Shown: positions 20,854-33,608, counted from the first letter of the stretch. The stretch is DNA of 64,000 nt from an uncultured Mycoplasma sp. (GCA_947648205.1 CANSNC010000005.1:1-64000), one strand, 5' to 3'. The notes: generated from the letters alone by a model not told the origin. A program made the numbers and translations.

Positions 20854-23565
20854 ATGAAAAAATCTTTAAAAAAAATTTTAACTTTATCATCATTTTTTCC
20901 TTTGGTATCTTTTGCTTTTTATAGTTTTAGTTTTATCCAAAGAGAAAGTTTTTTAACTAATAAAGATAAAGAACAAGTATATGAAGGAGATGTGATTCAT
21001 AGGGATTTTAGATCAAATGAGGTGCTTCCAACAAAGTATGATCCTAGAGGAACAGAGTTTGATGCACCTGTAAAAAACCAAGCTATGGATCCTTTATGTT
21101 GAGCATTTTCAACTGCTTCTCTTGCTGAAAATAATTTATTGAAAAATAAAATATATCCAGATATCAATAAAAATAACATAAGAGACATTTCTATTAATGC
21201 AAACAACATTAATTTTGCTACAAGAAATTGATTGAAAGAAGCTGACAAATTAAATTTAACTTTTGATGACTACAAAGAAAGCAATTTAGTTAGTGGGTTT
21301 TATACTTCATATGCAAATGTAAAATTATCTATGTGATATGGAACAGTGGTGTTTGAAAAGGAGATGCCAGCAAACAAAGGTAATGAATATGGTACACCTG
21401 CAGCTTATCTAAATGAATATGTTTTTTTAGATGATAACAATAAAACTATTGATAATATTAAACAAGCTATAAAAAAATATGGTGGTGTAACTTGTAGTTA
21501 TAATTCAGCTATTTTGAGTACAAATGGATCAAATTATTATAATTTAAAAAAAGGAACTGTTACTCACAATTCTGTAATTGTTGGTTGAGATGATACTATA
21601 TCAAAAGACTTGTTTACAAGAGGTGATACTCCTAGTAGAGATGGTGCTTGAATTGTAAAAAATAGTTGAGGTTCAGGAGCACATGATAATGGATATTATT
21701 ATGCATCATATGATTCTTATATTGTGGATGTTACAGCTGCAAATTATGGATCACCTAATGAATATAGAGATGCTAATTATTATCATTATGATGTTAACTA
21801 TGAATCATATACTTTGCCTATAATAAAAGAAAGTGCTGCTATATATCCTGCTCTTAAAACATCATATAATAAGAAAGAATTTTTAAAAGAAGTTTCATTT
21901 GAACTAGGCGGACAAAATGTAACTGTTGAAGTAAGTGTTTATACAGATTTAAAAAATATTGATACTGGAATACCAAAATCCCCTAAAAATAATCCTACAA
22001 ATGGTACTATTGTTCACCAAGAACAAGCAACATATCAATTTCCTGGTATGTATTTTTTGAGATTAAATAAACCAGTGGAATTACCACATAACAAACCATA
22101 TAGTGTGGTTATAAAAATAATAAGTGGTGAACATGATGGTACATCAGAACCAATAATCAAAACAACAAAAGAACCTTTATCAAAAAATGATATGACTTTT
22201 TATAAAGATAAAAATAATGAATGAAAAAATTTATTAGATAACTCATCAGTAGCAAGAATTAGAGCTATAACATATACAGAAGATGATAAGAATGCTAATT
22301 TAGAAAATTCTAAAAATCTTAATTATGGACAGGTTGTTTTAAATCAGCATTATTATAACTATAAATCTAATAAGTCATTAGATTTTGATGTTTATATCAA
22401 CGATAAAAAATTAGTTAGAAATCAAGATTATAAATTAAAAAGTAGAATAGAAAGGTTAGGCACTAAGGGTGTTGATTTTCCTGCTGGAAGAATGGATGAA
22501 ATTATAGGTAGTGGTACTCTTATAGTGGAAGGTATTGGAGAATATTCAGGACAATTATCTAAAAATTATAGTTTATTAATGCCTTATACTCCAAATCTTG
22601 ATGAACTAGGAGTCTATAAAAAAGATTATTTAAGTCAATATATGGAAATGAGCATTGATCCAAACATTACAAAATATTCTCAAATTAAATTACCAAAAGA
22701 TTGAAAATGGCTTGTTGATGAAAACAAAGACATTACTTTTGATACATTGGTAACTGAACATTTGATGTATACTGGTTCAGAAAATCAAGATTATTATTGA
22801 ACATTTTATCCTAAAATTATATTTAAAAAATCAAGTGGTGGTGGTTCTGTTACACCAAATCCAAATCCAGACCCAACACCAACTCCAGATCCTACTCCAA
22901 CTCCAAACCCAAATCCTGATCCAACAATTAAAAATTTAAGTAATGCTATTATAACTTTTTTAGATGTTTCATCTTATTACTATACAGGTAAAGAAATTAG
23001 ACCTACTGTAAGTGTTTCTTATGAAGGTAGTACATTAGTTGAAAACACAGATTATACTTTAACTTATGAAAATAATTTGAATGTTGGAGCAGCCAAAGTC
23101 ATTGTTAATGGTTTAGGTAATTATAATGGTGCAAAAGAAACTACTTTTACAATTCAAAAGATAGTTTCAAATACAATTACACACTTTGAAATTAAAGATA
23201 ATAAACCAGTTGCTAATGCAACTTTTGGAGAAGTTAAATTTAGATATTCAACAGATGAAACATTTAGTAGTGGAAAAATATATGATGAATATCCTAATAT
23301 TGAAGGAACATATTATGTTCAAGCATATGTGGTTGGAACAAACAATTATAATGAAGTTGTTTCAAATAAACAATTAAAAATTTTTGTATCAAATTCTTCA
23401 TCACAAAATCAAGATGATTTAAATGTTAATAATACTAATAATAAAAATAGTTCATCACAAACAAAATTAATAATTATTTGTTCAATTGTAGCATCTATTA
23501 TTGTTGTTGGTAGTATAGTAGGAATTGTTAGTTGAATGTTGTTAAAAAAGCACAAGAAAAAATAG
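20854..23565 (+). CDS. Surface papain-like (C1 family) cysteine protease
   Basis: Length 903 aa. An N-terminal signal/anchor helix is followed by a C1 peptidase domain: FDAPVKNQAMDPLCWAFSTA (oxyanion Gln, Cys82), THNSVIVGWDD (His238) and AWIVKNSWGSG (Asn270), a complete catalytic set. Then come a region resembling the lectin-like domain often found after bacterial C1 peptidases (LKEVSFELGGQNVTVEVSVY), a Pro/Asn/Asp/Thr linker (about 22850-22930), and an Ig-like repeat (YTGKEIRPTVSVSYEG ... GNYNGAKETTFTI). A C-terminal membrane helix and a Lys-rich end follow. Papain-like CysP of M. synoviae and M. gallisepticum cleaves IgG, so host antibody is a possible substrate. Many Trp are TGA. Confidence 0.88.
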
Positions 23566-23589
23566 TAATTAAATTAAAATTTATTTTTA

Positions 23590-23633
23590 ATTCATTAATT
23601 TTGTTAAATATTAAAAATTAATGAATTTTTTTT
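23590..23633 (+). terminator. Terminator after the surface protease gene
   Basis: ATTCATTAATTTT (23590-23602) pairs with AAAATTAATGAAT (23614-23626), followed by a T run. Confidence 0.8.
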
Positions 23634-23654
23634 ATTTATTAGATTTACAATATA

Positions 23655-23678
23655 TTTATAAAAAAATTTTTTTATAAA
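23655..23678. promoter_or_regulatory. Perfect 24-bp AT palindrome upstream of nox
   Basis: TTTATAAAAAAA is followed directly by TTTTTTTATAAA, ending just before the AAAAAGGAT ribosome binding site of the NADH oxidase gene. The position suits an operator or a 5' mRNA hairpin that could control initiation. An AT-only palindrome can also arise by chance in this genome. Confidence 0.35.
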
Positions 23679-23694
23679 AAAGGATATAAGTGTT

Positions 23695-25059
23695 ATGAGA
23701 ACAATTGTAATTGGTGTAAACCATGCTGGTACTTCAGCAATTAGAACATTACTTTCTCAAAATCCATCAGCTGATGTTGTTGCTTTTGACAGAAATGACA
23801 ACATCTCTTTCTTAGGATGTGGGATAGCATTAACAGTTGGAGGTGTAGTAAAAAATACACAAGATTTATTTTATTCTAACCCAGCTGAATTAACAAAAAT
23901 GGGTGCTAAAGTATTTATGAAACATGATGTTAAAAAAATTGACAGAGTTTCTAAAACTGTATATGTTGAAGATTTATCTAACAATAAATTGACTGCATGA
24001 AAATATGATAAATTAATTTATGCAGCTGGTAGTTGACCTATTGATAGACATGTAGAAAATCAAGATTTAAAAAATGTAGAAATTTGTAAGATTTATCAAC
24101 ATGCTTTAAAGTTAATTGAAAAAGCTAATGATCCAACAATTAAAACAGTTGCTGTAATAGGTGCAGGTTATATTGGTATTGAATTAGTTGAAGCTTATCA
24201 CCAAAAAGGAAAAAAAGTTGTTTTAGTAGATTTTGCTCCAAGAGTTTTAGCTAATTATTTTGATAAAGAATTTTCAGATGTATTAGAAAATAAATTAGTT
24301 TCTTCAGGTGTTTCAGTATATTTAGGACAAGGTGTTACTAAATATGTTGGAGATTCAAATGGAAAAGTTACTGGTTTAGTTACTGATAAAGGTAATGAAA
24401 TCCAAGCTGATTTAGTAATTCAATGTTTAGGATTTGCTCCAAATCATTCATTGTTACCAGATCTTGAAAAAGTTCAAAATGGTGCAATTAAAGTAAATGA
24501 AAAAGTTCAAACAAGCGATCCAGATATTTATGCTATTGGTGACTGTGCTGCTATATATGATGCTGCAACTAAACAATATAGAAACATTGCTTTAGCTACA
24601 AATGCAGTTAAATCAGGTATTGTTGCTGCTTCACAAATTAATGGTGCTGAATATGTACAATTAAAATCAATTGTAGGTACAAATGCATTGTGTGTATTTG
24701 ATCATAAATTTGCAAGTACTGGTGTAAGTGAAGAGGCTGCTAAAAGATTTGGTTTAAATGTTAAATCTGCATTCTATGAAGATAATGACAGACCAGAATG
24801 AATGAACACAGTTGAAAAAGTTGGTGTTAAAGTAGTTTATGAAGAAGATACATTGAGATTAGTAGGGGCTCAAATTTTATCTTATGGAGATGCAAACCAT
24901 ACAGAATGAATTTTCTCATTAGGGTTAGCAATTCAACAAGGATTAAGTTTATTAGATGTAGCATTTACAGATGTTTACTTCTTGCCTCACTTAAACAAAC
25001 CATTCAACTTTGTATTGTCAGCGATTTTAAAAGCCATCGGAATGAAATATATTGCTTAA
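23695..25059 (+). CDS. nox: NADH oxidase (H2O-forming, FAD-dependent)
   Basis: Length 454 aa, typical of Nox in the pyridine nucleotide-disulfide reductase family. It reduces O2 to water with NADH, regenerating NAD+ for glycolysis and removing oxygen. Motifs: N-terminal FAD fold (IVIGVNHAGTSAIRTL), redox cysteine in FLGCGIAL (Cys42), NADH-binding GAGYIGIELVEAY and the FAD-contacting IYAIGDCAAIYD. In-frame TGA codons (first at 23998) split it under the standard code. A GntR-type regulator gene follows 53 nt downstream. Confidence 0.95.
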
Positions 25060-25064
25060 TTAAT

Positions 25065-25099
25065 AAAATATGTGAGTGTTTTTAGCATTTACATATTTT
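25065..25099 (+). terminator. Weak terminator-like hairpin after nox
   Basis: AAAATATGT (25065-25073) pairs with ACATATTTT (25091-25099) around a 17-nt loop. Only a short T run ends the stem, so termination may be partial and read-through into the GntR gene is possible. Confidence 0.4.
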
Positions 25100-25112
25100 A
25101 TTGGTATATATT

Positions 25113-25718
25113 ATGTATTCGATTAAACGTTATATTATTTCTTATATTTCTTTAAAAATATTAAAAGGTGAATTTCCTGTTAATGAAAAATTGCCAAGCG
25201 AAAATGCTTTTGCTAGAAAATTTAATTGTAGTAGATTAACAGCTCGTAGTTCTCTTGTGGCATTAGAATCTGCTGGAATATTAAAACCTGTTCGTGGTTC
25301 AGGCTATTATGTATCAGACAATTCTGTCATAATAATCATGTTACCTAAATTCATTCAAAATAATTCAAAAACCCAAAGAACAAAAGTTATAAATACTCAA
25401 GAAGCTGTTGTGCAATTAATAACAGAATACTATGATAAAAATAAAAGTGTTATAGGTGTTGTTAAATGATCAGTATCAAAGGATTTGTATGTTGATATTG
25501 CAGAACAGTATGAATTAGATATGAATATATGTGATTATATAATTGATTCTAATGTTAAGGGATTTTCATTTGATGAATATATTGAGTATGATACTGAATT
25601 AAACAAGATGTTTATTACTAGAGAATATTATGATGAAGAAAGATATGTAATATTTAAAGCTTCTTGTTGATATATAGATTTTAAAAGAATATCTTTTAGA
25701 AGTTTTGGAATTAATTAA
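25113..25718 (+). CDS. GntR family transcriptional regulator
   Basis: Length 201 aa. The N-terminal winged helix-turn-helix is typical of GntR: LKILKGEFPVNEKLPSENAF, FARKFNCSRLTARSSLVALE and GILKPVRGSGYYV. The C-terminal ~120 residues resemble a short UTRA-type ligand-binding domain, which in HutC-subfamily members binds sugars, amino acids or related metabolites. The frame is open from a TTG at 25101, but ATG 25113 is the likelier start; no strong Shine-Dalgarno is visible. It follows nox and may regulate it or the nearby surface genes, which is inference. Two TGA codons encode Trp. Confidence 0.82.
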
Positions 25719-25750
25719 AATAATAAGTATGAATTTTAATAATGTTTATT

Positions 25751-25777
25751 AAAGTAGGTTTAAACCTACTTTTTTAT
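25751..25777 (+). terminator. Terminator after the GntR gene
   Basis: The perfect palindrome AAAGTAGGTTTAAACCTACTTT (25751-25772 in two arms) is followed by further T residues. Confidence 0.8.
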
Positions 25778-25820
25778 TTTGTGATAAAAAAATAACAATA
25801 ATTTTTTTATATTTTCAATA

Positions 25821-25849
25821 TTGAATGAGATAAATTGTTTATATATAAT
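25821..25849 (+). promoter_or_regulatory. Promoter of the 1224-aa surface protein
   Basis: TTGAAT (25821-25826), a 17-nt spacer and TATAAT (25844-25849), about 34 nt before the start codon. This is a near-consensus sigma-70-type promoter. Confidence 0.6.
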
Positions 25850-25882
25850 CATATTATTGAATTAAAAGCATGGTTGTTTAGT

Positions 25883-28800
25883 ATGAAAAAAAATAATAAG
25901 ATATTAATGAATGCATTTTTTTTATTTTCTGTAGTTGGTTTATCTACAGCAACTATAGGTTTTTTAAAAAATGACAATGCTTTTTATAATGTTAGTAAGA
26001 ATAATTTAAAATCTGTTTCTTTTGATGATATGTCCTTAAATATTAATAATAGAAATAATAATAATGAAACTCCATATGGAATTGTTAATATTTCTGGAAC
26101 AAAAGTTAGATTAATTTCTTTTTTTAACACAGTTGTTTGAGAATATGATTTAAGTTCAAATAATTCAATAATAAAGCAAATTAATAATTCAGTACCAAGT
26201 AGTGTTGCTAATAACTTTTCTGTAAAATACAATCCATTTACAGATCATATTATTGTTTATGGAAAAGTTACAGTTAGCAGTTCTACTTCTCCTTTTATAT
26301 TTCAACTAAACTTACAAACTGGATTACCATACTATGCAAAGTCAAATAATACTCTTGGAATTTTATCAAGTTCTACGCTTGGGAATATGGAAATATTTGA
26401 TTTTTATATTAATAAAAATAATGGTGTGATTTTTCCGATACCAAAAAATGGTTTTAATAATAATGGAAACAGTGATATTAAATTAGTTAACTCAATAAGT
26501 TATGATGTTGTACAAACTAAGTTTACAGGTTTAACATCTGCTGGTTTTACATATGAAGCAAGTAAATCTATTCAAGCTATTTTTGATATAAGCAATGATG
26601 TATGAGGATTTACTCTTTTTACTAAAAATACTGGAACAACTAAAGATAAAATTCAATATTTTTTATTTGATAGTTCATTAAATTTTGTAATTAAATCTAG
26701 TGAAATTGAAGTTAATTCAACAAATGGTAATGCAACTACAAGCTCTCACTCAGAACATTCAGTTGCTGCCCCTGTTGTAATCCCTTATATTGAACAAAAT
26801 AAACAAATGTATTTGCTAATGGACTCAAGTGTTGTTCCAATAGGTGATTCTAATTATACTAATAGTTTTATTTATGGAACTGAGTCATTTTGAACTTTTA
26901 AATTTTATTATGATAAAACAGGAAATAGTCATACATTTACTCAAGGTAATAGTACATCAAATATTATGATGAGTGGTTCACCATACTCTATTCTTTCTTT
27001 TGATTTGGATAAGAAAAACAATGTTTTATATTATATAGCATATGGAACAACAAGTAGCACTCCTAAAACAATTGATTGAGCAAAATATATAATTGGGTCT
27101 TTTAAAATAGAAAATTCAACAATATCTTCTATGCATACAGCATTAACTATTACAACTGATGCTAATGTTAAAACTATTCCATCTTTTAGTTTGATCAATG
27201 ATACTAATATTAAAAATAATAATGGATGATTTGTTTTGCAAGAGTCAACATATACAGCAAATTTTAATTCAACTCTAAATGTGTCAACAACAAATCCTGA
27301 AAAAATAAATTTTAAACGTGGTAGTGGTGTTCCAGGAACTTCAAGTCTTGGAACTATTACAGCATCTAATAGTTGAAATCGTGTTATAGAGAATTCTTAT
27401 TCAACTGCAGCTGATAGTTCTAATTATAAAAGTAAGTTACCACAAGATGTTCCAGAGAGTGAAATATTAAATTGAGTAAGTTATAGTTTTTCAAACACAA
27501 CTAATAGTTTTGATTATAGCATCACAAAATCACTAGAAAATATGACAGCTGTAAATGGTTATACATTATCAGGATCTAATAATGTTTTGTTTAATAATTC
27601 TACAGGAGCATTAAAAGCTAGAGTAAAAGTTGATTTTGATGAATGATGAAATACAGGTAGTAAGTATACAAGATATATTGATATAGATTTAAATATATTC
27701 AGTACAATAGAAAAATTAAAATTTATTTTAGTTACAAATGATACTGTAGATAGCACAAAGTATCAAGCGATTGAAACTTTAAAGCAAACTAAAAAACCAA
27801 GTGAAGTAACTACACAGGAAATATTAGACAACTTTTTTGTTGTAGGAGCAAGTTCTTCATTAAACTTAACTATAAATTCAATTAGCATCAATGGTACAGG
27901 TAGTAATACAACACCAAATTATAATTATCCAATAAAAGTTACTACAGATGATGTTGGAGGGATATTATCATTAACATATGATTTATCATCTCTATCATCA
28001 CTTAGTATGGAAAGTACTAATGTTAGAGGAAGATATGATTTTACAAATTTTGTAAAAGAAATAATACAAACCCAAATAACACTTAATGAAACAAAATTTA
28101 ATGAAATTAAAAGAAATAAATTACCTTATGAATTTGATTTAGATGATATAGTTTCTTCATTAAATGTTCCAAGTATTTATAATAATTATGCAAATTGAGA
28201 ACTAACATATAATGATACTCCTTATACTGAAGCTTATTATAATAATTTAATGACTGGAACAACATCTTTTACAATTAAATATAGAAAAGATAATACTGTA
28301 CCATCAACTATTCCTGATACTGATTTAATTGTTACTGTTGATTCAAATTCTAATGGAACAGGTTGCAAAAAAATATCTGATGTAACAGGTAATAGCATCA
28401 CATTTGATGAAAATATAGCATTATCATTAACAGGTGATATGTCTTTTAGTGATGTTAATGATAATTTGGGAACTTTATTAAGAAAAACGATTGGTATTAA
28501 AAATAATTGATTTAGTTCAAGTGAAATCAATTTAACTTTAAATAGTGATAAAACAACAAATAATGTTGCAACATACAATCTTTCTTTTAACAATAATCAG
28601 ATTAATTCTAATATTAAATTGTTTAATACAGTGGATAACACTTATTACAATTTATTAGTAAAACAAGAATTTATAGAAAAACTTAAAACAAATCAGGAAA
28701 CATCAAATTTGTTTAGTTTGACAGAAGTTTCTTTCAAATATAGTTTAGTTAAATATGATTGAAATTATGGAATAACTCAAACAAATACTATTCCACAAAT

Positions 28801-29557
28801 GAATTATGAAACTATGTTAAATTCAATTAATGAAGAAAGACAAGCTAATAATAAAAACAAAATTGAATATGAATTTTTGCTTCCATCTCAATTTGTTAAC
28901 AAATATAAAAATAATTGACAAGAATTTAATGAATTATATCCTTTAATATCACCAATAAAAAATTCTACATCTTTAAACTCAACAAACACAAATCCTGAAT
29001 ATTTTGAAATTGATGAAATAGTATTTATAGGTAATGATTCTTTAGGTACTGTAAATGTAAGATATACATTACTATATAAAAATCTAGGATCTAGTGGATT
29101 AAAATCAAATGCTGAAATAATATTAACAAATTTTAAAACGCTTGAAAGTAATTCAAACAATTATTTAACATTAGTTATTATACTTAGTGTTATTTTAGCT
29201 TTAATTGTGATTATTACTCCTATTATATTAACATTTAGACGTAATAAATATTTGCATGCAAAGAAAAATAGTTCAAATAACAATGGTGAATTATTAAAGA
29301 GATTAAATAAAATTAACAAAAATGTAATTCCTGTAAAAACAACAAACCAAATTTATAATAAGAAAATAGTGGATAAATTAGTTAATCCAAATGCAGTTTC
29401 TAATAATAAGGCAAATAATAAAAATTTATTAGAGCAAAATAAATTAAGTAATCCAAAAACAAATAATGTAAATAAACCTATAATTGTTTCTAATCCTAAT
29501 GTAATAAGAACTAGAGGAAATAAAAATATTAATAATCCAAAGGACAATAAAAAATAA
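25883..29557 (+). CDS. Giant surface protein, 1224 aa, with C-terminal membrane anchor
   Basis: Family not recognised. The frame runs through more than ten TGA(Trp) codons. The N-terminus (MKKNNKILMNAFFLFSVVGL) is a signal peptide or signal anchor. A long Ser/Thr/Asn-rich ectodomain follows. Its first third contains beta-rich stretches such as LSFDLDKKNNVLYYIAYG that could belong to a beta-propeller. A membrane helix (LVIILSVILALIVIITPIIL) near residue 1100 is followed by a ~110-residue Asn/Lys-rich cytoplasmic tail. The topology resembles mycoplasma adhesins (large ectodomain, one C-terminal helix, short tail), but no adhesin family is recognised. No Shine-Dalgarno is visible. The in-frame ATG at 25835 is rejected because it lies upstream of the TATAAT box. 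Confidence 0.75.
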
Positions 29558-29580
29558 TTTTTACTTATTTTTGATATGAT

Positions 29581-29618
29581 AAAACAATAGTATAAATATA
29601 ATACTATTGTTTTTTTTA
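29581..29618 (+). terminator. Terminator between the two giant surface genes
   Basis: AAAACAATAGTAT (29581-29593) pairs with ATACTATTGTTTT (29601-29613) and runs into eight or more T. The two surface genes are therefore separate transcripts. Confidence 0.85.
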
Positions 29619-29777
29619 TTAAAATTATATATACAACTTTATAAATGCATATATAAAACAATTCTAATAATATAGAATTTTCTAATGAAAGTAATATATT
29701 TGTATAATGTATCATTGTATATATTATGGATGTATATATGTTTAATATTTAAACGTATTATAAGGATGTGTTATATT

Positions 29778-32700
29778 ATGTCAAATAAAATTTCTTTAAA
29801 TAAAGTTAACCTTAGAAAAGGTACTGTTTCAAAGCCGAAAAAAGAAATTAAAGTTTTATCAAAGAAAACAATATTATTAGGAACAATGTCAACAATTTTA
29901 GTTGCAACTCCTATGACTTATTGTGTTTATCATTTAACAAATCAAAGTATAAACACTGTATGATTTAACGGAAAGTCTTTTAGCAGCAAAAATGATGTTT
30001 ATAATTATGTTGAAAAAAATTCAATTGTTGAAAATTATAAAAGAGAAGATGAAACAAAATCTAAATGAGTTCTAAGATTAGGAAAATTAGAACAAGTTTT
30101 TGAAACGCCAGAAGCTTTAAGAGAATATATCTATAAAAATCAATTAAGTGTTGAAAATTATGTTACATCTTTGGATTTATCACAATATATAGATCAATCT
30201 ACAGGTATTTTACAAATAGATCAAGTAATTGGACAACTTAATAAAGAAGATAGTAACAATAAAGTAAATACTTCAACAATATATAAAGGTAAGAATGACT
30301 CAATTAAAACTTCAAATGATGATGCTTATTCATCTTATTTTGAACCTAGAGAAGCATATTATTTTAACAATATGTATTTTAACTCAAAAGAGCTTTTAAG
30401 GTCTTATTTGCTTTCTGATTATTTACCAAATAATAATTCTAGTTTTAATTCAATTACTATAGTTGCCCCTAATGGATCAACTTCTGCTCCAATTAATGTT
30501 AATAGTTCTAATGCTGTATCATATTTAACAAACTTTATAAATAGTAATGTAAGCAAAGTTGTAGAATATGTAAATCCAAAAAATGATCAAAAAATAAATA
30601 TAACATCTGAAAATGTTAATTCAGTTATTAATGATATTGATGTTAGTAATTTTTCATATCAACATGTTCAAAGCAATCAAGGTGAATCAAGATATGTTAT
30701 AGATAATAGCATTAATGATAACTATAACTTAATAGGACCATATTTTTATAATGGTAATTTAGATATTGGTAGTTTTACAAACAAAAGTATGTGAAAAAAA
30801 GTTAGTGGTATGACAAATAACACAAAACATAAAGTAGCTTTTCAAGAATCTAAAATTGATAATATGATTGGTTCATTTTTTACAATGATTATGAATGATG
30901 ATAATCAATTAAATATGAAAGAATCAGAATATGAAAATAAAAATGTTAGAATTTTTAGAACATTACTTCAAGATGAAATGGGAAATTCTTTAGATGAAAC
31001 ATATTTATCTGACTTGAAAGATTTTAGTCAAGATTTATATAATGAAGTTATTTCAACTAATATTAACTTAATGAATGGGAAGAAATATAATACATTTTAT
31101 AAATTCCCTATAATGTATAGTTTTATATTGCAAAGATTAATTAGTAGAAATGCTAATCAAAAAATTATAGATAAAACAATTGATTATTTTGGTCAAGTTG
31201 CTGATTTTTTACAAGATATATTAGACATCATTGTTTTAGATGAAAAAATGTTAATTGGAAAAGATGGTTCAAAACTTGATATTAAATCATTATTTAAAAT
31301 TGGGGATAGTACATTAGATTTAAATACAACTCCTGAATATTACATGAATAAATTAAAGGAATATCCTTTATTAATTGCTGCAATTAGTTCATATATTGGA
31401 GCAGCTAATAATTTAAATATGTTGAGTGGGTTAATGACTTTTTCAGGTTATGATCAAAGTTATTTATTTGAATTTAACGTAATGAGCAAAGATGAATTTT
31501 ATAAAGAAGAAAATTATAGTGTGTTTAAAAACATCTATGAAACTTTTTCAAAGTTAAATATTACTGATATATTTGAAAGTTTTGCAATTCATAGTCAGTT
31601 AAAAGAAGTAAGAGATGTTGTTGCTTTAAGTACTGAAGAAAAAATTAAAGTTTTATCATCTACTTCTTTAAGAACTAAAAATGTAGCAATTTATGATATT
31701 TTGGTTGGTGTAACAGCATCAAATGCTACTATCCATGAATTAAGTGATGCAGCATTACGTGCTGAAATTGATGAATACATAAAAACTGGTAAATTTGATC
31801 AAACAGGTTACTTATATAAAATAAAAGATAAAGCTAGTTGATTCATTGAATATACAAAATTAAATCCTAATGCTGATTGATACAAAACTTATTTGATAGT
31901 ATTAACAGATCATAGATTAAATAAAGGAGTTTTTTCTACTAAAGAAACTCTTACTAATCAAGCAGCATACAAAGCAGCTGTAGGAAAATTAACAAGTATT
32001 TGTTTTGCTTCAAGTATTGGAGTTATAGATGCTCTAAATGACTTATATTGATCATATCAAATTTGATCAACGTTACATGATGTTGATAGGTTTTGAGATT
32101 TAATGAGTACTTTAAATAATGCTATTAGACGTAAGTGACATGACATAAAAGATTATTTTACACCTAATTTTGTGTGAAATTATTTACATTTCCATCCAAA
32201 TGCTATAAAGTTAGATTTTGTAAAAAGATGAACTTCATTTAAAATTATGACAAAATTTGATGACTATGTAATGCCTGTTCTTAACGCAATTGGTCCTGCT
32301 TTTGGTATTGCTTTTGCAGCTTTTGAAATATTTGCAATTGTTACTGAAATTTTAAAAGTTGAAAAATTTACTGATTACTATATTTATACAACAGCAGATG
32401 GTACAGAATTTATTTGAGATGGTGGGCAAACTACAAGTAGATATTTTGGTTTAGAAGTTAAAGAAGTAAATTCAATAGATGACATGAAACTTATTGAACC
32501 AATTCAATTTACTCTTCCTCAAGTTCAAGAATTTTATTATTATAACCAAGTTAAATATTATAGTCCTGAAGAATTGAAAAGAGATCAATTGAAACAAATG
32601 TTATATGGAAAAATGGATTTATCTAATAATAAATACTTTAGTTATAAGTATACATTTGCAAATGTGAATAGTTATCACTCTTCATCATTTAATTCAATAG

Positions 32701-33455
32701 AAGAAGTTTTAAATCATGTTATTTCTGATTTAGGTATAACTAATAATGCAAATGGAACAATTGATATTTCAAATATAAATCAAACAAGTGTTTATTTTGG
32801 TAAAAAAGTTTATTCATTTAGCAATGGAATTTCAACTAATACTGCAGAACATAGTGTTATAGCTAATAATATACTTAATTCTATTAGACCTACTTTAATT
32901 GCAAAGATTCCAACTTTAGTTGATGGTTATGCTGATAATATTGATTCTAAAGAATTTAAGTTGCCAGGATTAGTTTGAAACAATGGGGCTATCATTAATA
33001 ATATAGAAGAAGCTTCAAATTATGTTGTTGATAATAGTGCTAATGCACTAAAAGATGGGTCAACTATGCCTTCTGATGGAAACATTAGCAGTGATATGTT
33101 TGTTGAAAAGGACAGCAAACTTGCTATTAGTAAGGCAAAAGAATCTTTATTAGCTACTTTTAAATCTAAATTTAATATAAAAACTAAAAACATTTTAACT
33201 TCATCTTATATTTTGAATAATAGTTTTGAAAATATACCAAGTGATATTAATAATGTAAGTATTTATAAAGCTACATTACCTGATTTGGGAACAATGTATT
33301 TTTCAGATAGAATAAGAGCTGAAAGATGATTAATTAAAAACATTAATTTCGAAAAATACATTAACTTAGTTGATGACAAGAAATATATTTATAATAATCA
33401 AATATTTAGAAGTAAAAAAGAACTAGAACAATTTGTTGATAGTTATATTCGTTAA
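29778..33455 (+). CDS. Giant surface-associated protein, 1225 aa, with short YxFN...S..EL repeats
   Basis: Family not recognised. The N-terminus is basic, then one membrane helix (about residues 30-52). The remainder is probably extracellular, with one more hydrophobic stretch near residues 836-866 (GPAFGIAFAAFEIFAIV). A degenerate ~20-residue repeat occurs near both ends: VWFNGKSFSSKNDVYNYV (62), LGKLEQVFETPEALREYI (~100), YYFNNMYFNSKELLRSYL (~193), YYYNQVKYYSPEELKRDQ (~919), VWNNGAIINNIEEASNYV (~1066), LGTMYFSDRIRAERWL (~1170) and YIYNNQIFRSKKELEQFV (~1203). The ribosome binding site is TAAGGATG. The length nearly equals that of the upstream surface protein, but no shared sequence is seen. 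Confidence 0.75.
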
Positions 33456-33461
33456 TAATTT

Positions 33462-33499
33462 AATCCAAAACAAATTTTTATTTGTTTTGGATTTTTTTA
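33462..33499 (+). terminator. Terminator after the 1225-aa gene
   Basis: A perfect 14-bp stem, AATCCAAAACAAAT (33462-33475) / ATTTGTTTTGGATT (33480-33493), is followed by a T run. Confidence 0.9.
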
Positions 33500-33608
33500 T
33501 TCATTAATTAAATATGGAATTATAATATATTTATTGTTTGAATGGGTTTATAATTTGGCAATTAATTAAATTATTATTAATTTTATTAATATAACTAACA
33601 AAATAACT

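Noticed and set aside
28237-28593. 118-aa minus-strand frame inside the giant surface gene
   Set aside because: Hydrophobic antisense frame within a well-supported coding region, without ribosome binding site.
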